Assembly (NCBI RefSeq): GCF_005870035.1
Contig: NZ_SWJG01000001.1
Coordinates: forward strand, 1,041,639-1,105,638
Length of the DNA: 64,000 nt
Direction: 5' to 3'
From: Spirosoma lacussanchae
Lineage (GTDB): Bacteria; Bacteroidota; Bacteroidia; Cytophagales; Spirosomataceae
Positions within the stretch are counted from its first letter, which is position 1; each line of letters begins with the position of its first letter. Positions 17,970 to 26,090 of this stretch are shown piece by piece. A model generated the notes under the pieces. That model worked only from the letters and a program-made list of their open reading frames with translations, was not told where the DNA came from and did no database searches. The translations under genes were made by a program, and so were the position numbers.

Positions 17970-18266
17970 GAGGGGTGGGTAGGATTATCGCTATCAAATT
18001 ACCAAATATATAGTAACTTAGCATAATAGCACAATTTTATCCCAAAATAGCTCAATAAAATAGGCTGTAAACGGCCGCTTTCAGTAGTATATATTGGCAA
18101 ACCATCCGTTGGCGAAAGGGTGCTGTAGCCAGACGAAGGAAACTGGCGACAGCGGGGACTGCCATCAGGTTGGCAGTTGAGGAGAAGAGGGGCCAGCAAA
18201 CACAAGAGGTTGCAAAATGAGCATCGGCCCATCCTGCAACCTCAAAAAAAACTGTTTTAACAAGTT
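17970..18266. other. About 300-base gap without a supported gene
   Basis: A plus-strand frame from about 18070 to 18218 reads RWRKGAVARRRKLATAGTA and onward without a start codon, as a remnant might. A minus-strand frame (18232-17999) has a start and a Cys-rich signal-like beginning but no recognisable continuation. The only structured element is the inverted repeat at 18206-18243. Confidence 0.4.
18206..18243 (-). terminator. Probable terminator downstream of pdxH
   Basis: Inverted repeat GAGGTTGCA / TGCAACCTC with a 20-base loop, 24 bases past the pdxH stop. The minus-strand tail is TTGTGTTT, so it is a weak intrinsic terminator. Confidence 0.5.
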
Positions 18267-18908
18267 CTAGGGGGAAAGCCGTTCGATAAGCCAGTCCTGT
18301 CCGTCTTTCCGGTAACGGATGCGGTCGTGCAGACGGCTGGGGCGCCCCTGCCAGAATTCAACCTGATCCGGTATCACCCGAAACCCACCCCAGTGGGGCG
18401 GTCGCGGAATCGACTGACCGTCAAACTGGGCTTCCAGTTCCTGCTGGCGCTGTTCGAGGGTGTTGCGATCGGTAATAACCGAACTTTGGTTTGATACCAA
18501 GGCCCCGATCTGGCTACCTCGCGGCCGGCTGGCAAAGTACGCGTCTGACTCGGCAGCGCTTACTTTCTCCACGTGGCCCTCGATCCGGATCTGGCGTTCC
18601 AGCTCGGGGTAGAAGAAGGTCAGAGCGGCCACCGGGCGTTCGGTCAGGTCGCGTCCTTTACGGCTTTCGTAGTTAGTATAGAAGACAAATCCACCCGCTG
18701 TTATATCTTTGAGCAGCACAATACGACCATCTGGTCGGCCGTCGGCAGTAATGGTGCTGACGTGCATGGCGTTCGGCTCCGGAACCCCTGAACTCAGGGC
18801 TGCATCGAACCAAAGTCGGAATTGAGTGAGTGGATCAGCTGAAACATCGTCCACATTCAAACCGTTAAGCGTATATTCTTTCCGTAAGTCGCTAATTGTT
18901 GACGGCAT
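18267..18908 (-). CDS. pdxH: Pyridoxamine 5'-phosphate oxidase
   Basis: The 213-aa enzyme oxidises pyridoxine or pyridoxamine 5'-phosphate to PLP with FMN. Features are the N-terminal LRKEYTLNGL, the FMN-binding DGRPDGRIVLLKD and FYTNYESRKG, YFASRPRGSQIGA, and the C-terminal signature (FWQGRPSRLHDRIRY, WLIERLSP). Length matches the family. It is divergent from the DUF349 gene with a compact shared promoter region and appears monocistronic. Confidence 0.95.
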   Translation of the reverse strand: MPSTISDLRKEYTLNGLNVDDVSADPLTQFRLWFDAALSSGVPEPNAMHVSTITADGRPDGRIVLLKDITAGGFVFYTNYESRKGRDLTERPVAALTFFYPELERQIRIEGHVEKVSAAESDAYFASRPRGSQIGALVSNQSSVITDRNTLEQRQQELEAQFDGQSIPRPPHWGGFRVIPDQVEFWQGRPSRLHDRIRYRKDGQDWLIERLSP

Positions 18909-18969
18909 TCTGTTGGGTTGTTTAACGGCAATTCAACGGCCGAACTGCAAGAAAATCCGCATATTGTCG

Positions 18970-18985
18970 TAATTTTGCAAAAGTA
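18970..18985. promoter_or_regulatory. Abutting divergent -7 boxes for pdxH and the DUF349 gene
   Basis: TAATTTTG (18970-18977, plus) and TACTTTTG (18978-18985, minus) both fit the Bacteroidota -7 consensus TAnnTTTG and touch head to head. Predicted starts are near 18984 rightward and 18971 leftward, so the two polymerase footprints overlap. Confidence 0.6.
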
Positions 18986-19002
18986 ATCGGTACGTTCCCA
19001 AC

Positions 19003-21363
19003 ATGGCAAACGAAGAACAGGAAATAAACCAGCAGCCGGACGCTACAGATCAGGCAACCGGCACGCTGGCCGTTAATACCCCCGAAGACACCACGACGCA
19101 ATCTACGGATTCGGGCGAGGCAACTGCTGCTACGCCTGACTCGACAGAGACGCCGGCCGCAACTCAGCCACAGGCTAGTGGTGTTGACGAACCTACCTCT
19201 CAATCGAACGATACGTTGACAGTTCCAGAATTAACTGAAAATGAGCCGGTAATGCCGGAGGTTGAAACCCAGCCGGTCGTTGATCAGTCGGCTGCTGACC
19301 CTCAGGAAGCCGAGCAGGCCGCTCCGGAAACGGTTGCCGAAACAGCGCCCGACGCTGCCCCTCAACCCGAAGCGCCCGTCGCTGAGACGATTGCGTCAGA
19401 GGAGCCTGTTGCTGAAACGCCTGCGCCTGTCGCCGACGAAGAGGCTCCTGCTGCCGCCGAAACGGAACCTACCTCCGAAACGTCTACGGCCGAAACGGAT
19501 GAGGTTACGGCGCAGTATGCCACGGTAGCCGAACCCGAAGAAGCCGATGAAACGGCTTCTCAACCGGCGGCCGACTACAGTCAGTTCTCGAAACAGGATT
19601 TTGTAGCCCTGCTCGAAGGCCAGCTTGCAACTGTCAGTGCAGCAGCGGTAACCCCCACCGATTTCAAGAAAGCCGATCAGGTACTGAAAGAAGTGAAGCC
19701 CCTGTTCGATCAGATGAAGCGGGCCGAACGGGAAGCTGCCCTGCAGGCCTACGTAGCCGATACCGGTGCTGAAGAAGGGTTCGACTATAAATACGATGAG
19801 GCTGTTCTGCGGTTCGACGAACTTTACAAGCAGATTAAAAGCCTTAAGAATACTTACTTCCAGAATCTGGATAAGGCGAAAGACGGCAACTTCGCGGCTA
19901 AAACCGAGCTGTTGACCCGCCTGCGCGAACTGGTTGAGACCGACGAGAACAACGCGGGCGATCCCAAAACCAGCTGGAACGAGTTCAAGAAGATTCAGGA
20001 CGAGTGGAAAGCGGCCGGAAACATGAATTCCCCGCACAACGCTACGCTCTGGGCTACCTACCACGCCCTGGTCGATCGGTACTACAGCAACCGGAATATC
20101 TATTTCGAGCTGAAGGAGCTGGATCGAAAGCGGAATACGACCCTGAAAACAGAGGTGATCGAAAAAGTGGAAGCGATGGCCAAGGCGGCTGAAGAGACGC
20201 CTGTAACCCGCCAGACTATCGACGAAGCAAACGCCCTGTTCGAAGAATACAAGCACATTGGTCCCGCACCAAAAGCCGAGCAGGAAGTTCTGTGGGGCCG
20301 CATGAAAGCTGCGCTCGACGTTTTGTACGACAAACGGCGTGATCAGACCAACGAGCAGCGTAAAGAATCGGCTCAGCTGTACGAAGAGAAATCGGCTATT
20401 TACGAAGAACTGGTACCGCTGACCTCGTTCACCTCGAACAGCATCAACGACTGGAACGACAAGACGAAGGTCGTGATGGCCCTCCAGGATCGCTGGAACG
20501 CCATAAAAGGACCAATGCCGCGCGAAGAAGGTAAAGAGCTGAGCAAAAAATTCTGGTCGGCCCTCAAAACATTTTTCCACAACAAAGGCGAGTTTTTCAA
20601 ACAGCTCGAAAGCAAGCGCGAAGAAAACCTGCGTCAGAAAACCGAACTCTGCGAGCAGGTTGAAGCGATCCTGGCCTCGGGCGAAGAGTCGCCGGAAATT
20701 ACCCAGACCGTAATCGAGCTACAGCGCCAGTGGAAGAACATTGGTCAGGTTCCGGAGAAACAGAAGAATTCGATCTTCGACCGGTTCAAAGCCGCCTGCG
20801 ATGCATTCTTTAACAAGAAGCGCTCGAAAAATCAGGAAACAGAACGGGAGTTTGAAGGGAATCTGGCCAAAAAGATTGCGCTCATCGAGCGGATCGAAGC
20901 GGCCGCTACGGAAAACGCCGATCTGTCGCAGCTGAACGAGTTCAAGAAAGAGTGGAATGCAATCGGCTTCGTACCGAAAAAGGATAAAGAGCCGATTCAA
21001 AAGCGGTACATCAACGCTGTCAACGCGCTGGTGGGGGCCACGGGTAAGATTCCGGCTAAAGATAAAGAGCGGATCATGCTCCAGAGCGAGGCCGAAGCTA
21101 CTCGGGGTGGCGGTGGCCGCGATCGGGCTGATCGGGACTACAACCGGGGCGACCGCGACGGGGGGGGCAACAAACGCGAAGGCGATATTCGCCGGCGCAT
21201 CACGGCCATCGAAAACGACATCGCTACGTATCGTAACAACATCGAATTCTTTGCCCGTTCGAAGAATGCCGACAAGCTACGGGCCGACATCGATAAAAAG
21301 ATTGCCGATGCCGAGAAGCAGCTGGATGACCTGCGCCACCAATTGCGGGTCGCTCAGGCCTAG
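19003..21363 (+). CDS. DUF349 repeat protein with acidic N-terminus
   Basis: The 786-aa cytoplasmic protein has three parts. Residues 1-190 are low-complexity, rich in Ala, Glu, Pro and Thr, and probably disordered. Residues about 200-690 hold at least five helical DUF349 repeats, each with a W-x3(K/R)-x3-P/G pattern (e.g. LWATYHALVDRYY, FWSALKTFFHNKGEFF, RFKAACDAFFNKKR). A short Arg/Gly/Asp-rich stretch (about 703-735, GGGGRDRADRDYNRG) is followed by a coiled coil to the end. Molecular function of DUF349 proteins is not settled. The RG-rich segment suggests RNA or nucleic-acid contact. It has its own promoter and terminator. Confidence 0.88.
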   Translation: MANEEQEINQQPDATDQATGTLAVNTPEDTTTQSTDSGEATAATPDSTETPAATQPQASGVDEPTSQSNDTLTVPELTENEPVMPEVETQPVVDQSAADPQEAEQAAPETVAETAPDAAPQPEAPVAETIASEEPVAETPAPVADEEAPAAAETEPTSETSTAETDEVTAQYATVAEPEEADETASQPAADYSQFSKQDFVALLEGQLATVSAAAVTPTDFKKADQVLKEVKPLFDQMKRAEREAALQAYVADTGAEEGFDYKYDEAVLRFDELYKQIKSLKNTYFQNLDKAKDGNFAAKTELLTRLRELVETDENNAGDPKTSWNEFKKIQDEWKAAGNMNSPHNATLWATYHALVDRYYSNRNIYFELKELDRKRNTTLKTEVIEKVEAMAKAAEETPVTRQTIDEANALFEEYKHIGPAPKAEQEVLWGRMKAALDVLYDKRRDQTNEQRKESAQLYEEKSAIYEELVPLTSFTSNSINDWNDKTKVVMALQDRWNAIKGPMPREEGKELSKKFWSALKTFFHNKGEFFKQLESKREENLRQKTELCEQVEAILASGEESPEITQTVIELQRQWKNIGQVPEKQKNSIFDRFKAACDAFFNKKRSKNQETEREFEGNLAKKIALIERIEAAATENADLSQLNEFKKEWNAIGFVPKKDKEPIQKRYINAVNALVGATGKIPAKDKERIMLQSEAEATRGGGGRDRADRDYNRGDRDGGGNKREGDIRRRITAIENDIATYRNNIEFFARSKNADKLRADIDKKIADAEKQLDDLRHQLRVAQA

Positions 21364-21382
21364 TACATACTAACTCGCTACG

Positions 21383-21415
21383 AAAGGCGCCTGCACGGAA
21401 GCAGGCGCCTTTTTG
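21383..21415 (+). terminator. Terminator of the DUF349 gene
   Basis: Perfect stem AAAGGCGCCTGC with its complement around a 6-base loop (ACGGAA), followed by a run of five T. Confidence 0.9.
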
Positions 21416-21607
21416 TTTGTATTGTCTATCCGGCTGCAACAGAAGGAGGGTAAAAAGCGTAGCGATTAGAAGAGCTGGGTCCATGAATACGTTGAGGATC
21501 AATACCGCCCATGACCTGTTTCGTAGCGTTCATGTAAAAATAACATCTGTAGTAAACTCTGTTGACTATATTTTGGTTACCCTGCTACTGCCAACATCTC
21601 TGATTCA

Positions 21608-24136
21608 ATGATGCATTTTTTACGACGCTTTTTGCTGATCAGTCTGTTATTGAGCTGCTCGTGGCTGGCAATGGCGCAGACTACCTATACAATTAGCGGG
21701 CGCGTAACGGATGCGGCAACAGGAGAGGGGATACCATTTGCCAGCATTGCCATCAAAGGAACAACAATCGGTACAACGTCTGATGCCGAAGGGCGTTATA
21801 CCATTCGGGCCAAGCGCCTGGCCGACTCCCTGCAAGTCCTTAGTCTGGGGTTCCAAAGCCGCTTTTACAGGCTCATGCCGGTTGAAACGCAGGTAGTCGA
21901 TGCGCAACTGACAGCGGGGGCAACCAAACTCCAGGAGGTTAAGGTGTACGCCAAAGGGGGCGATCCGGCCTACCGGGTGATGCGGGAAGCCATCCGCCGG
22001 CGAGCCCAGTACGACCCAACGCGTTTGTCGGGCTATCAGTACGACAGCTATACCAAGATTGAAGGGTATGTTAATAACTTCAGTCAGAAACGCCGGAAAG
22101 GCCGATCGCCAGGGCCTATCGGTCGGCTGCTGGGTAAGCTTCCGGCCATAACAGACGGCAACGGAAACCCGGCGGTACCGGTATTTGTCTCCGAAACGTT
22201 CTCCAACTTTTACGCCCGTACCAACCCTGAAAAGCAGAAGGAACGGGTGCTGAAGTCGCATGTGACCGGGGTAGGGGTGAGCGATGGCGGGCTGATTGCC
22301 CAGTTGACGGGGGCTTCGTTCCAGCAGTACAATTTCTACCGGAACTCGCTCTATGTACTCCGGAAAGACATACCCTCGCCGGTAGGAGCGCAGTGGGAAA
22401 CGGTCTATACCTTCCGGATGAAGGATACGATGACTCTGGGCGATGCGGTTTGTTACGAGATCGAATTCGCGCCGAAGCGAGCCGCTGATCTGGCTTTTTC
22501 GGGGACGGTCTGGATCGATACGATGCAGGTGGCGCTGGCGCAGATTGATGCGCGGGTTGACAAACGGGCCAATATCAACTTCGTCGACGAACTGCACATC
22601 GAGCAGGAGTGGGAAAAGACGGTATCGGGGGTGCGGTTTCCGACCCAGACGCAGGTCACCATCGATACCGACGAACCCACCCCACGGGCACCGGGGGCAC
22701 TGATCCGATTCTTTGCCACGGCCCGTAACATTGTCGAGAATCAGCCGAAAGAGGTCGGGTTTTATGACCCGTCTATCGAGCTGGACGACGACTACCGAAC
22801 GGCCGATGTGGCGTTCTGGCAGCGCGTTCGGCCCGACTCGCTCTCGGCCGACGAGTGGCAGGCGATGCGGGTGGTTGACTCGGTACGAAATGTGCCGGTT
22901 ATCAAGGTAGCTGGTGAAATTATCAAACTGGGCGTACTCGGCTACAAACCCATCGATAACTGGCATATCGACGTCGGGCCGCTGCTCTACTCCTACGCGA
23001 ACAACAACATTGAAGGAAACCGGTTTCGGCTGGGCATGCGTACCAATACCGGTTTTAGTCGTAAGTGGCTGCTGAGCGGATATGTGGCCTACGGCACCCG
23101 GGACCAGCAGTTTAAGTATAACGTGGGCATTGAGCGGATTCTTAGCCGTAAACCCTGGACCGTGGTGGGCTATCGGCAAACCTACGACCTGGAGCGTATC
23201 GGGGTATCGGCCGATAACATTGGCGGCAATTCGTTTTTTGCGGCCTACTCCCGCTTCGGCACCATTCGTCGGCCTTATTTTCAGGAAGATAAACTCCTGT
23301 ATTTCCGGCGGGAGATGGGCAGTGGGTTCACCCAGACGCTGGCCCTTCGTCGGCGTTCCTTCGAGCCGCTCTTCCCGTTTGCATTCCGGCCGCAACCGCA
23401 GGACGATGACCAGACGATCCGGTCTACCTACCAGGTCACGGAGCTTACCTCAGAAACCCGATTTGCCCCCGACGAGGTCATTTTACAGAACGACAACGTC
23501 CGCGTTAGCGCCGGAGCTACCCGTAAACCTATCGTCACGTTACGGTATACGCTGGGACTGCGGCAGGTTTTCGGAAGCGACTTTACTTACCACCGGGTGG
23601 CGTTTTCGCTGAAACATTCGTTCCGGATGGGGGTGTTAGGCCGTACGTACTACACACTCGACGGTGGGCTGATTCCGTCAACGGTGCCTTATCCTCTGCT
23701 GTATACGCCCCTGGGTAACGAATCGTCGTTCTATGTCGGCAATGCCTATAACCTGATGAATTTCTTCGAATTCGTGGCAGATCGCTGGGCATCGGCGCAG
23801 TTTGAACATAACTTTAACGGCTTGCTGTTTAACCGGCTTCCCGGCCTGCGTCGGCTCAAATGGCGCGAGCTGGTAACCGCCAAAGTGCTGGTTGGCAGCG
23901 TCTCCTCAGCTAACGTAGCGCTCATTCCGCCAGCAGACGAGGAGGGGCGGGCAGTTGAAGGATTTAATTCGCTGAGCCGCACGCCCTACGTAGAAGTTGG
24001 GTACGGTATTGATAATATTTTCAAAGTGCTTCGGGTCGACGCCATTCATCGGCTTACCTACCGCGATAATCTGAGCCGTACGGGCATTCCTGTGACCCCG
24101 TTTGCCATTAAAGTGTCGGGCTGGCTGGCATTCTAA
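21608..24136 (+). CDS. DUF5686 outer-membrane protein with carboxypeptidase-like regulatory domain
   Basis: The 842-aa protein has a signal peptide (residues 1-23, ending SWLAMAQ). An N-terminal CarboxypepD_reg-like beta-sandwich follows (YTISGRVTDAATGEGIPFASI, residues 26-110). The long DUF5686 region covers the rest: a linker with YRVMREAIRRR near 120, then a C-terminal beta-barrel-like part ending VTPFAIKVSGWLAF. This architecture is widespread in Bacteroidota outer membranes and is related to TonB-receptor-like proteins, but lacks the plug and TonB box. Substrate unknown. It appears monocistronic. Confidence 0.88.
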   Translation: MMHFLRRFLLISLLLSCSWLAMAQTTYTISGRVTDAATGEGIPFASIAIKGTTIGTTSDAEGRYTIRAKRLADSLQVLSLGFQSRFYRLMPVETQVVDAQLTAGATKLQEVKVYAKGGDPAYRVMREAIRRRAQYDPTRLSGYQYDSYTKIEGYVNNFSQKRRKGRSPGPIGRLLGKLPAITDGNGNPAVPVFVSETFSNFYARTNPEKQKERVLKSHVTGVGVSDGGLIAQLTGASFQQYNFYRNSLYVLRKDIPSPVGAQWETVYTFRMKDTMTLGDAVCYEIEFAPKRAADLAFSGTVWIDTMQVALAQIDARVDKRANINFVDELHIEQEWEKTVSGVRFPTQTQVTIDTDEPTPRAPGALIRFFATARNIVENQPKEVGFYDPSIELDDDYRTADVAFWQRVRPDSLSADEWQAMRVVDSVRNVPVIKVAGEIIKLGVLGYKPIDNWHIDVGPLLYSYANNNIEGNRFRLGMRTNTGFSRKWLLSGYVAYGTRDQQFKYNVGIERILSRKPWTVVGYRQTYDLERIGVSADNIGGNSFFAAYSRFGTIRRPYFQEDKLLYFRREMGSGFTQTLALRRRSFEPLFPFAFRPQPQDDDQTIRSTYQVTELTSETRFAPDEVILQNDNVRVSAGATRKPIVTLRYTLGLRQVFGSDFTYHRVAFSLKHSFRMGVLGRTYYTLDGGLIPSTVPYPLLYTPLGNESSFYVGNAYNLMNFFEFVADRWASAQFEHNFNGLLFNRLPGLRRLKWRELVTAKVLVGSVSSANVALIPPADEEGRAVEGFNSLSRTPYVEVGYGIDNIFKVLRVDAIHRLTYRDNLSRTGIPVTPFAIKVSGWLAF

Positions 24137-24298
24137 GCAAGGGCCAACATCGGCGGATACGGCATCAATTGTGAGGCTACGGACCCGAAATCCTCGATTA
24201 TATAATATCCTATAGAATATAAAGATTGATTGGAACAGTGTGCTGTCGAGTTAGTTGAAACCTCAGTGATAAACTAATCATACTCAGTAGAACACGCT

Positions 24299-24955
24299 AT
24301 GAAAACCAATCGAATTATTCTTGGGCTGGCCGTAGTCCTGGCGGCCTCTGGAGTGTCCGTGGCGCAGCAGAACAGCGCCGGCACCATGAACGCAGGAACA
24401 ACCGGCATGGTAGGGCGCGAGAGCAAAGCATCGTTTGACCAGGCTAACCAGAAGGGAGCCGCTACGGTAGCCGCTATTCAGCCAACTAGTGCCAAACTGT
24501 CGAGCGCCGACCAGGCGTTGATGATGGAAGTAGCCAAAGGGGGGATGATGCAACTGGAAATGAGCAAAATGGCCGTGCAGAGTGCCAGCAACGACGAAGT
24601 GCGCCAACTGGCCCAGGCCGAAGTGGAGGAGCAAACGGGTCTGTCGGCCAAACTTCAGGAGATTGCTGCTGCCAAAGGCGTAACCCTCCCCAGTGCTCTC
24701 GATGCCGAAACCACCGCCAGGCTTGACAAAATGAAAGCACAATCGGGCATGTCGTTCGACCGGATGTACGTGACAGAAAGTGGCGTAAAAGGCCACGAAA
24801 AGCTGGACGGCGTAATGAGTAAGGTCAAATCGAGCGCTTCGGATCGTAATCTGAAAGAAGTGGCGCAGGCGGCTCACCCACTGGTGAAAGCCCACCTGAA
24901 AGTATCCCGTGAGGTGATGAACAAAATGTCCGGTAATGCATCGAGCGGCCGATAA
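24299..24955 (+). CDS. Exported DUF4142 protein
   Basis: The 218-aa protein has a signal peptide (residues 1-23, ending VSVAQQ). A four-helix ferritin-like DUF4142 domain follows (about 60-205): SSADQALMMEVAKGGMMQLE, ELAQAEVEEQTGLSAKLQEI-like second helix, and FDRMYVTESGVKGHEKL in the third. No metal-ligand set is obvious. DUF4142 proteins are periplasmic and often stress-linked in other bacteria; the role here is unknown. The 160-base AT-rich leader upstream contains only weak promoter-like sequence. A strong terminator follows. Confidence 0.88.
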   Translation: MKTNRIILGLAVVLAASGVSVAQQNSAGTMNAGTTGMVGRESKASFDQANQKGAATVAAIQPTSAKLSSADQALMMEVAKGGMMQLEMSKMAVQSASNDEVRQLAQAEVEEQTGLSAKLQEIAAAKGVTLPSALDAETTARLDKMKAQSGMSFDRMYVTESGVKGHEKLDGVMSKVKSSASDRNLKEVAQAAHPLVKAHLKVSREVMNKMSGNASSGR

Positions 24956-24985
24956 AATAGTCCACACATTGAGTTGTATAATCAG

Positions 24986-25019
24986 AAAAACCGGAAGGCA
25001 GTTGCCCCCCGGTTTTTTT
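24986..25019 (+). terminator. Terminator of the DUF4142 gene
   Basis: Stem AAAAACCGG / CCGGTTTTT with a 14-base loop ending in seven T, 30 bases after the stop codon. Confidence 0.8.
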
Positions 25020-25086
25020 AGTGGTCCTGTATTGGGAAGTAGCTGGCCCGCCACCTTTCGATAATTCAATACAATCCGGAAAAAGC

Positions 25087-25094
25087 TATCTTTG
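25087..25094 (+). promoter_or_regulatory. -7 box of the isomerase gene
   Basis: TATCTTTG, an exact TAnnTTTG match, 52 bases upstream of the start codon at 25146. Confidence 0.55.
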
Positions 25095-25145
25095 ATTGAT
25101 AAACGCACGACTTCATAGTGCGTTTTTGTAATCCGGTTTATAGCT

Positions 25146-26036
25146 ATGAATTTTCCAGAAAAGCCTGGTCGCCGACAGGTTCTGAAACTGAGTGCACTCA
25201 CTGCAGCTGCCGCCCTGACATCGCGCTTCGACGTGTTGGCAGCTCCCACCAAGAAAGTTGGTCTGCAACTATATACCTTACGAGACGATATGGGCAGAGA
25301 CCCGGTCGGAACCCTGAAGAAGGTAGCCCAGATCGGCTACAAAGAGGTGGAGTCGTTCGGCTATGCCGGGGGCAAGTTCTTCGGCAAAAAACCGGCCGAA
25401 TACGCGGCTTTGCTGAAAGACCTGGGCCTGTCGACGCCCAGTGGTCATTACGTTACGGGTAAGGTAATGATGAAAGACGAAGGATCGCTGATCAACAACT
25501 GGAAACGGGCGGTTGACGATGCCGCAGCCATCGGGCAGAAATACATGGTCTGTGCCTACCTCTTTCCGGAAGAGCGTACTAAACTCGACGATTACAAAAA
25601 ATACGTCGACCTCTTCAACAAGTCGGCTGAAGTATGCCGGGCGGCCGGCATACAGTTTGCGTATCATAATCATGATTTTGAGTTTAAAGCCCTGCAGGGT
25701 AAAGTTCCGTATGATGTGCTGCTGAGCGGTACAGACCCTAAGCTGGTGCAGCTGGAACTGGATCTATACTGGGCTACGTATGCCGGGCAGGACCCGGTAG
25801 CGCTGTTCAAAAAGCACCCCGGCCGGTTCCCGCTCTGGCACATCAAAGACATGGAAAAAACGCCCGAACGGGCTTTTGCCGAAGTAGGAACGGGCAGCAT
25901 CAATTTTCAGCGCATCTTCGACGCGCGCAACATAGCCGGTATGACCCACTATTTTGTGGAGCAGGACGTCTGCAAGCGCCCCCCACTGGAGGCTATTGCC
26001 ATTAGTTTCAAAAACGTACAGAAACTAAAGGTGTAA
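25146..26036 (+). CDS. Tat-exported sugar phosphate isomerase/epimerase-like TIM barrel
   Basis: The 296-aa protein has a twin-arginine leader (GRRQVLKLSALTAAAALTS). An AP-endonuclease-2/xylose-isomerase-like TIM barrel follows from about residue 38 (KVGLQLYTLRDDMGRDPVGT). Candidate metal ligands are the Glu in KEVESFGY, the HNHDFE motif near 178, the Glu/Asp in QLELDLYW near 204, and the C-terminal EQDVC. Relatives isomerise or epimerise sugars or 3-keto-sugars. Periplasmic placement and the DUF1080 proteins in the window fit periplasmic keto-sugar handling, but this is inference. Paralogue at 59069-59917. Confidence 0.85.
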   Translation: MNFPEKPGRRQVLKLSALTAAAALTSRFDVLAAPTKKVGLQLYTLRDDMGRDPVGTLKKVAQIGYKEVESFGYAGGKFFGKKPAEYAALLKDLGLSTPSGHYVTGKVMMKDEGSLINNWKRAVDDAAAIGQKYMVCAYLFPEERTKLDDYKKYVDLFNKSAEVCRAAGIQFAYHNHDFEFKALQGKVPYDVLLSGTDPKLVQLELDLYWATYAGQDPVALFKKHPGRFPLWHIKDMEKTPERAFAEVGTGSINFQRIFDARNIAGMTHYFVEQDVCKRPPLEAIAISFKNVQKLKV

Positions 26037-26090
26037 CGAGCAAACCGGGCAGTTGGAGCGCCTGCTGGCCACGACTGCCCGGTTCTGGTT

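Noticed and set aside
18100..18180. Cobalamin-type riboswitch (GC-rich segment with a CCCCGC-like core)
   Set aside because: The conserved riboswitch boxes do not line up on either strand, and no transport or cobalamin gene follows.
17999..18232. 77-codon minus-strand frame with a signal-like start
   Set aside because: No recognisable continuation, and it overlaps a terminator-like inverted repeat.
21647..23395. Long antisense frame opposite the DUF5686 gene
   Set aside because: It mirrors the codon pattern of the real gene; high GC produces many such shadows across the window.
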